DNA of 55,749 nucleotides from SAR202 cluster bacterium (GTDB lineage: Bacteria > Chloroflexota > Dehalococcoidia > Lucifugimonadales > GCA-2712585): the NCBI GenBank assembly GCA_016872285.1, contig VGZZ01000012.1, forward strand, positions 1-55,749. The letters run 5' to 3'. A program made the position numbers and the translations under genes. The notes beneath the pieces are model-generated. The model was not told the DNA's origin and searched no databases. It saw only the letters and a list, made by a program, of their open reading frames with translations. Each line of letters opens with the position of its first letter. Position 1 is the stretch's first letter. Shown here piece after piece: positions 50,260 through 55,749 of the stretch.

Positions 50260-50967
50260 ATGGCTCAGAAAAAGGGTAACTCCGCTTATGTAGAAGTCAT
50301 CGACCGCAGCGACCTGCTGTCGTCGATGGAACGAGACCTACGCATCGAGTCGTCCAAGACGGCGGTGCTGACCATCGAGATGACGAAGCGGCGGCTGGGA
50401 GACGACGCGCCGCTGCCGCCGGGGGTGCGGGAGGGCCTGCTGACCAATACCGAGATTTTGCTGAAGCTGGCGCGGGGCAAGGGCATACCGGTCATCCACT
50501 GCATGTCGTCGCTGCGGGACGTGGAGGCGCGGGCGAGGTCGAGGATGCCGTTTGCGCGGGCGCTGGTGAAGAGCGGCGAGTCGCTGAGCCCCTACGGACC
50601 GGTACATGACGAGGTTATGTCAATCAGGGACGGTACCTTCAAGCCAGACCTGGTGGTGTCCAGGGCGAAGGACGATTACATCGTGCGGTCCAAGAAGGGG
50701 TTAAGCTGCTTCTACGCTACGGACCTTGAGTGGCTGCTGCGGCAGTTGAAGCGGGAGTGGGTGGTGCTGGCGGGGGTCAGCACCAACGCCGACGTGCTGG
50801 CTACAGCCTACGAGCTAACGAATCGAAACCTGGGCGCGATTACGATTAAGGACTGCGTCGCCAGCACCTACGGGGAGGACCTGCACGAGCTGGGGCTGCA
50901 ACAGCTAGCGCGATGCCAGGGATGGGTGATAGGGCTGGATGCGCTGGAGGGGAAGCTTAGGGGCTAG
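50260..50967 (+). CDS. Isochorismatase-fold protein lacking the catalytic Cys
   Basis: ATG 50260 lies 2 nt after the preceding stop. The 235-residue product is a paralogue of the upstream hydrolase: AVLTIEMTKRR corresponds to AVIQIDMHKFQ, DDYIVRSKKGLSCFYATDLEWLLRQL to DYVINQKKQETTSLLSTDLEHLIRSL, and VLAGVSTNADVLATAYELTN to VVGINTNNCVSNFCFDASD. At the nucleophile position it has D178 instead of Cys, and the catalytic Asp is E40, while the Lys region is kept. It is thus probably not an active cysteine hydrolase. It may form mixed oligomers with its neighbour or have a different chemistry. Confidence 0.8.
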   Translation: MAQKKGNSAYVEVIDRSDLLSSMERDLRIESSKTAVLTIEMTKRRLGDDAPLPPGVREGLLTNTEILLKLARGKGIPVIHCMSSLRDVEARARSRMPFARALVKSGESLSPYGPVHDEVMSIRDGTFKPDLVVSRAKDDYIVRSKKGLSCFYATDLEWLLRQLKREWVVLAGVSTNADVLATAYELTNRNLGAITIKDCVASTYGEDLHELGLQQLARCQGWVIGLDALEGKLRG

Positions 50968-51543
50968 GCCCTCCGCAGGGCCCGCCGCCGTATGGCTTGC
51001 AGCCAGCCCCTTCGGATGGTGCCGCTGCCCCATCTGACCACCAGCCAGTAGCGTTTGAACGCACGTTCGGCCTCCAGACTGGTGCAAAGCACGCGAGTCT
51101 CGGTGGCGACGCGGCAGCCATCGCCCTCAGCCCACACCCGGAAGTCCATGGCGGCCTTGGCGTAGCCGGGCTCGTCAAAGACCAAGAAATGTCCGGCGTC
51201 TGTGACCGGCACAGGCCCGCCCCCCGGCGACGCGCCAGAACTGCCCGATGGCCCCCAGAACGATTTCAGAGCCTTCCTTTTCACCCAAGACCACGAAACC
51301 CATCCGGGCCATCTGCTCAAGCATGGGACGGTTCGCCTCGGCGGGAGGGAGCTTGCCCGAAAGACGGGCGGGAAGGATGCGCAGGAACATCAAGGGACCG
51401 AAAAGCCGGATGTCCCTGGCGGTCACTGATTTGACGGCTTCATAGGCCGCGCGAGTTGACGATGGAATCCAGAGAGAATGGGACTCGCGGGCATGGAAGA
51501 CGGGTAGCAGCGTGTCGAGAAGGGCGGGGCTTTGGAGCGCCAT
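50964..51543 (-). pseudogene. Frameshifted conserved gene (SRPBCC-like or DUF2867-like)
   Basis: ATG 51543 (ribosome site AAGGAGGG) opens a frame with MALQSPALLDTLLPVFHARESHSLWIPS and MGFVVLGEKEGSEIVLGAIGQFWR, and a second frame, ending at 50964, continues GGPVPVTDAGHFLVFDEPGYAKAAMDFRV. Removing one base from the C6 run at 51220-51225 (G6 on the coding strand) joins them seamlessly as ...FWRVAGGGPVPVT.... The joined protein of about 190 residues looks like a lipid- or ligand-binding START-like (SRPBCC) domain or DUF2867. The cause is either a sequencing error or inactivation. Confidence 0.7.
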
Positions 51544-51569
51544 TACAACCCTCCTTGACTCAGGCTAGC

Positions 51570-53081
51570 CTACTGGCCGTCGGCGCCGGAGGAAGCTTTG
51601 GCAGGCCGTGCCGCGGACGCCTCAGCGGGCTGCTCCGCCTCCTTCGTCTGACCGCCTTTGGCAAAGGAGAGGAAGATAGACACGGCGGTGATGGCGCCCA
51701 TGCCCAGGTAGGTAATGCGCAAGCCGTCGGTGAAGGAGTGGAGGAGGGCATCGGAGGCGCCGCGCTCGACGCCCGCCAGGGTGGGCGGGTGGCCGTCGGC
51801 GGCCATGACCATGGTGACCACGGCGGTGGCGATGGCGATGCCGGTGACGTTGGCGGAGTTTCGCACCAGGTTGAGGAAGCCCGAGACGACGCCGTACTTG
51901 CTGCGCTCGACAGTGCTGATGACGGCGGTGTTGTTGGTGGAGTTGAAGGTGCCGGCGCCGGCGTTCATGATGATCATCCCTATCATCACGTGCCAGAGGC
52001 CGCTGGTGGGCGTGATGAAGGCCAGAATGAAGAGGCCGGAGGCGATCAGGGCGAGGCCGAGGATATTGAAGATGGTCCAGCCATAGCGGTCTGATAACCG
52101 GCCTCCCACGGGGCCCATGATGATGGTGCCCAGGGCGCTGGGGACCAGGATGAGGCCCATCTGCTGGGGGCTGTAGCCCAGGACGGCCTGGATGTAGAAG
52201 GGCGCGAGAAATCGTACGGACTGCATGGCGGCGAAGGTGATAAAGCTGGCGGTGACGCTCATGGAGAAAAGCCGCTTCTGGAAGAGCCGCACGTCCATCA
52301 TCGGCGATGGGGACTTGAGTTCCCGCCACACAAATGTCGCCAGCAGCGCCATCATGCCGACGGCAATACCTAGGGTGGAGAGAATTCCCCAATCAACACG
52401 ATGGCTGTTGGTCATGACCATGAGAAAGCCCACCAGGAAAGCGATGGAGAGGGCTGCCCCGGCCCAGTCGAAGGAGAACTTCTTGCGGTCGTCGGACAAC
52501 TGCTCCTTCAGGACAGGCTGAGCGACGGCGAAGGCCATAGCGGCGGCCACAGCGGTGGCGTAGAAGACACCCCTCCAGCCGAAGAGGTCCACCAGGAATC
52601 CGCCCACCGCAGGGCCGACAATAGCCCCCGCGCCTACAGCGCCCAGCTGTAAGCCCATGGCTTTGCCTCGCTCGTTGGCGGGGAAGACGGAGACGATCAT
52701 CGCCATGCCGGTGCTCTGGGTCATGGCTGCGCCTATGCCCATAACCACGCGGCTGAAGATGAGGATGGGGATGTTAGGCGAGACGGCGGAGATAAGGCCG
52801 CTGACGATAAAGACCAAGAGGCCGATCTGGTAAACGCGCTTTCGGCCCACCAGGTCGGAGAGGCGGCCCATGGGGAGGAGCAGGGCGCTGACGGTTAGGG
52901 CGAAGCCGATGGTTACCCACTGGACGGTGGGAAGGTCGGCGAGGAAGTGGTCGGAAATGCTGGGGAGGGCGACGTAGGAGGCGCCGGTGTCGGCGACAGA
53001 GACAAAGGTGCCCATGGCCACCGCGTAGAAGGCGACCCAATGGTAGGGCATGGACTTGATTCGGGCGGGCAGGCTTAACAT
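51570..53081 (-). CDS. MFS transporter, DHA2-like (14-helix) family
   Basis: This 503-residue transporter has about 14 hydrophobic segments. TIGFALTVSALLLPMGRLSDLVGRKRVY contains the motif-A loop (G-R-L-S-D-x-x-G-R-K), and RVVMGIGAAMTQSTGMAMIVSVFPANERGKAMGL the antiporter motif-C region. It fits the EmrB/QacA type of proton-coupled drug or solute exporters. It shares its pattern with the transporter at 35.2 kb. It is on the minus strand, divergent from the subtilase gene, and followed at 27 bp by the frameshifted gene. Confidence 0.9.
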   Translation of the reverse strand: MLSLPARIKSMPYHWVAFYAVAMGTFVSVADTGASYVALPSISDHFLADLPTVQWVTIGFALTVSALLLPMGRLSDLVGRKRVYQIGLLVFIVSGLISAVSPNIPILIFSRVVMGIGAAMTQSTGMAMIVSVFPANERGKAMGLQLGAVGAGAIVGPAVGGFLVDLFGWRGVFYATAVAAAMAFAVAQPVLKEQLSDDRKKFSFDWAGAALSIAFLVGFLMVMTNSHRVDWGILSTLGIAVGMMALLATFVWRELKSPSPMMDVRLFQKRLFSMSVTASFITFAAMQSVRFLAPFYIQAVLGYSPQQMGLILVPSALGTIIMGPVGGRLSDRYGWTIFNILGLALIASGLFILAFITPTSGLWHVMIGMIIMNAGAGTFNSTNNTAVISTVERSKYGVVSGFLNLVRNSANVTGIAIATAVVTMVMAADGHPPTLAGVERGASDALLHSFTDGLRITYLGMGAITAVSIFLSFAKGGQTKEAEQPAEASAARPAKASSGADGQ

Positions 53082-53123
53082 GACGGCTCAGGCACGGAGG
53101 TTAACGATACCACAAAAGGGGAT

Positions 53124-55637
53124 ATGTGTCAGAAAGCGCTCAAATTGGGGGTTTTAACAACATCCCCCCCACGCAAGGGGACAAGCCAGGCCGAAAATTC
53201 GTCCAAACGTGCTATTTATCTGCCTGGATTGCCCATTCATACTAATATGGATACTAGACTGGGTGTCCATAAAAAAGAAGGGCTGCCCGTAAGGATAGAC
53301 TACGCTTTGGAAAAAGTACGCAGCAGATTCCGCTGGCTCGGCTTTGCTTTTCTTCTCCTTATCTTTTCGGCAGCGCTGATAGGCCCCGTCTCCGCCCAGG
53401 ACCCCAGGCCCCCAAAGTCTACAGACCCGTCGCAGGACTCAGAAGAAGGGGTGGAGCTGCGCGACAGAGACCGCAATAAAATCCTGGATAACCTCGACAG
53501 GCGGCTGCAACGCGCCGGAGACGATGACGACTTAACCGTTATAGCCGTTCTTGATCGTCCTATCCCCGATGTGGATTTAGGCCGGCTCAAAGGAATGGGC
53601 GGAAACTTCCAGGTGGTCGCCACGTATCCCAGCATCAACGGCATAGCTATAAACATCAAGGCCAGATTTGTTCGCGGCCTGGCCCAACTGACTGAGATTG
53701 AGCAACTGGAGGACAACGCCACGGCCCGGGCCGTCATGGACACCGCCGCGGCATGGCACGGCGTGAATAACGCCAGGGCCGATTTCGGCGTCGATGGAAA
53801 CACCGATGGTTCCGCAGGCTACAGCGCCAACGACATGGTGGTGGCGGTAATCTACACGGGGATAGACACAGGCCACGTGGACTTAGACGGCGGCAAGGTG
53901 GTCTGCTGGCGCGATGAGATAAATGGCAGGCCGGCCCCTTATGACGACAACGGCCACGGCAGCCACGTAGCCGGCATGGTTGCCGGGGAGGGGCAGGGCA
54001 ACTCGGCATATACGGGCGTCGCGCCCGGGGCGGCGCTGGTGGGGATCAAGGTCTTGAATTCCGCAGGTTCAGGCTCGACAACGCAGGTGCTGAACGGCAT
54101 CCAGTGGGCCATAGACAATCGCGCGGCCTGCGGAATCGAAGCCATAAACTTGAGCCTTGGCATATCTGGAAACAGCGACGGCAACGACGCAACGTCTAGG
54201 ATGGTGAACTCGGCGGTGTCGGCCGGCCTGATATCCGTGGTGGCGGCCGGCAACGACGGCCCCAGGGCCAACACCGTCGGCAGCCCAGCGGCGGCGGCCA
54301 ACGCCATCACCGTAGGCTCCTCGGGCGACCCGGGCGAGGGGGGCTTTTTTCTATCATACTTCTCCAGCCGTGGGCCAACAGCCGACGGCCGCATAAAGCC
54401 CGACCTGGTGGCCCCCGGACACGGCATTACTTCCGTCAGAAGGGGCACCACTAACTCTTACATCACCTACAGCGGCACCAGCATGGCTACGCCTTTCACG
54501 GCGGGTGTTGTGGCGCTGATGCTTGACGCTAACTCTTCGCTATCGCCGGCCAGTGTAAAGTCAATCCTGAAATCGACGGCCCAGGACTGGGGTCCGGGCG
54601 GGGACGACAACGATTATGGCGCGGGCAGGCTGGACGCTTATGAGGCCGTGAGTGACGCAGCGGGCTTTTCGGCGGCGAGCGCGCCCGCGGTCCCGGTTCA
54701 CCAGCATATTTCCGACAACCTGCCGGGCACCGGCGCTTCCGATTTCCACGACATCAACGTTGTCGACGGCGGCTATCCCATTGGCATAACCATGATCATG
54801 CCGACCTGGAATTCCGTGGACTTTGACATCTACTTGCGCAATGAGGCTGGGACGCTGGTCGCCAAGTCGGACGGGACTACCCGACAGGAGACTATTGCCT
54901 ACAAGTCGCCGGCAGCCGGTCTTTATCGATTGGAGGTCCATTCGTATTCAGGTTCCGGCGCTTACTTCGTCGATATCAGCGCCGGCTCCGCGCCGCCGCC
55001 TCCGCCCGATACCGAGGCTCCAGCCGCGCCCACTGTTCTAACCGTGACTGTGCCGGTGAGCAACGGCGACAGGCTTGACCTGGACTGGGCGGATAATGGC
55101 GAGGGTGATCTGGCCGGCTACAACGTCTATCGCTCTAATTCCAGCGGCGGCCCATACACCAAGGTGAACGTACCGCTGGTGACGGGATCGTCATACACCA
55201 ACACAGGGCTGACCAGCGGCGGCACGTACTACTACGTGGTTACCGCCGTCGATACCTCCGGCAACGAGTCGGGCAACTCCAATGAGGCCAGCGGGACAAC
55301 GCAGAACAACCTGGCCCCAGGAGCGCCTTCCAGCCTGGGCGCCGCGCCGGGGAACCAGCAGATAGCGCTGGACTGGGCGGATAACGGCGACGCCGATCTG
55401 TCGGGCTACGACGTGTACCGGTCCGAGATTGACGGAGGGCCCTATACCAAGATAAACCCTGCCTTAGTCACCGTCTCTGAATACACCGACATGGGGCTGA
55501 CCAACGGCACGACTTACTACTACGTGGTGAAGGCGGTGGACACGGCGGGAAATGAGTCCGCCAATTCAAGCCAGGCCAGCGGCACACCCAACGAAATAGT
55601 GACCCCTCCGACAGTCCTATACCGTGTGACCTCATAA
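53124..55637 (+). CDS. Subtilisin-like (S8) serine protease with FN3 domains, catalytic Asp altered
   Basis: The start is uncertain; 53247 (MDTRLGVHKKEG) is the closest ATG to the secretion signal FRWLGFAFLLLIFSAALIGPVSAQ. The protein then has a propeptide-like region, an S8 catalytic domain (His in NGHGSHVAGMVAG, Asn in VVAAGNDGP, Ser in YSGTSMATPFTAGVVALM), a pre-peptidase C-terminal domain (DFDIYLRNEAGTLVAKSD) and two fibronectin-III modules with LDLDWADNGEGDLAGYNVYRS repeats. The catalytic Asp of the DTG motif is replaced by Tyr: the codon at 53853-53855 is TAC, giving VIYTGID instead of VIDTGID. It is extracellular and may be inactive, or the base may be a read error. Confidence 0.85.
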   Translation: MCQKALKLGVLTTSPPRKGTSQAENSSKRAIYLPGLPIHTNMDTRLGVHKKEGLPVRIDYALEKVRSRFRWLGFAFLLLIFSAALIGPVSAQDPRPPKSTDPSQDSEEGVELRDRDRNKILDNLDRRLQRAGDDDDLTVIAVLDRPIPDVDLGRLKGMGGNFQVVATYPSINGIAINIKARFVRGLAQLTEIEQLEDNATARAVMDTAAAWHGVNNARADFGVDGNTDGSAGYSANDMVVAVIYTGIDTGHVDLDGGKVVCWRDEINGRPAPYDDNGHGSHVAGMVAGEGQGNSAYTGVAPGAALVGIKVLNSAGSGSTTQVLNGIQWAIDNRAACGIEAINLSLGISGNSDGNDATSRMVNSAVSAGLISVVAAGNDGPRANTVGSPAAAANAITVGSSGDPGEGGFFLSYFSSRGPTADGRIKPDLVAPGHGITSVRRGTTNSYITYSGTSMATPFTAGVVALMLDANSSLSPASVKSILKSTAQDWGPGGDDNDYGAGRLDAYEAVSDAAGFSAASAPAVPVHQHISDNLPGTGASDFHDINVVDGGYPIGITMIMPTWNSVDFDIYLRNEAGTLVAKSDGTTRQETIAYKSPAAGLYRLEVHSYSGSGAYFVDISAGSAPPPPPDTEAPAAPTVLTVTVPVSNGDRLDLDWADNGEGDLAGYNVYRSNSSGGPYTKVNVPLVTGSSYTNTGLTSGGTYYYVVTAVDTSGNESGNSNEASGTTQNNLAPGAPSSLGAAPGNQQIALDWADNGDADLSGYDVYRSEIDGGPYTKINPALVTVSEYTDMGLTNGTTYYYVVKAVDTAGNESANSSQASGTPNEIVTPPTVLYRVTS

Positions 55638-55749
55638 ACAATGGTTACCGAAAGATTTTTGTTGCCTCAGAATTACGGTTACCTTTCCCCGACCATGATA
55701 AGGGACTACCTGGCCTAGCTGCGAGCTTTAGAAGCTTCTCGGTCTCTTG
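55638..55749. other. Window end, no gene recognised
   Basis: Nothing I can identify is encoded on either strand; the 112 bases after the subtilase stop hold no clear terminator or tRNA. Confidence 0.5.

Overview
This is a high-GC bacterial chromosome segment with dense genes on both strands, many GTG/TTG starts and conventional Shine-Dalgarno sites. The mix points to a Chloroflexota bacterium, most likely of the Dehalococcoidia/SAR202 kind: several CaiB/BaiF CoA-transferases, crotonases, amidohydrolase-2 proteins, a UGSC selenoprotein, a Gram-positive-type LexA box and interspersed short hairpin repeats. That assignment is inference from gene content; no rRNA or tRNA gene was seen.

Layout. 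0.3-8.6 kb: PolB-type exonuclease, recG (carrying repeat insertions), a membrane histidine kinase, argS, a brnTA toxin-antitoxin pair with a clear promoter/operator, and trpS. 8.8-15 kb: an inositol-phosphatase family enzyme, a crotonase and two class III CoA-transferases flanking a DUF559 nuclease, then a secreted protein. 15-21 kb: an HD-GYP/LuxR regulator interrupted by an in-frame TGA, secreted or surface proteins (His-rich, lysozyme-like, HYR/PxKF) and an SbcD-like phosphoesterase. 21.7-25.2 kb: the UGSC selenoprotein and a conserved neighbour, a DUF433 protein, gene remnants and a beta-carbonic-anhydrase-like protein. 25.3-31.7 kb: hisS, an AT-richer PIN/DUF6941 island, a cyclase-family hydrolase, MOSC, ketopantoate-reductase-like and GIY-YIG proteins. 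31.7-36.7 kb: two amidohydrolases, a crotonase and an MFS exporter. 36.7-42.2 kb: a papain-like protease, a Sec-containing peroxiredoxin-like protein, a HEAT-like protein, a frameshifted secreted protein and a neutral zinc metallopeptidase. 42.5-53 kb: a dehydrogenase, rel, rpsT, lexA, icd, mdh, a pair of isochorismatase-fold proteins, a frameshifted gene and a second MFS transporter. 53-55.6 kb: a subtilase with FN3 domains.

The main finding is selenocysteine coding. Three genes have an in-frame TGA exactly where a functional or conserved cysteine is expected, each followed at once by a hairpin resembling a bacterial SECIS: the UGSC protein (TGA 23310-23312), a WUxxC peroxiredoxin-like protein (TGA 39002-39000, minus) and the HD-GYP/LuxR regulator (TGA 16410-16408, minus). 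The first two fit known selenoprotein classes. The third would be a selenocysteine-containing signalling regulator, which I do not know to have been described.

Secondary findings are a same-orientation family of hairpin repeats that has also invaded recG in frame, two G/C-homopolymer frameshifts, a subtilase whose catalytic Asp codon reads Tyr, and a tandem isochorismatase pair in which the second copy has lost the nucleophile.
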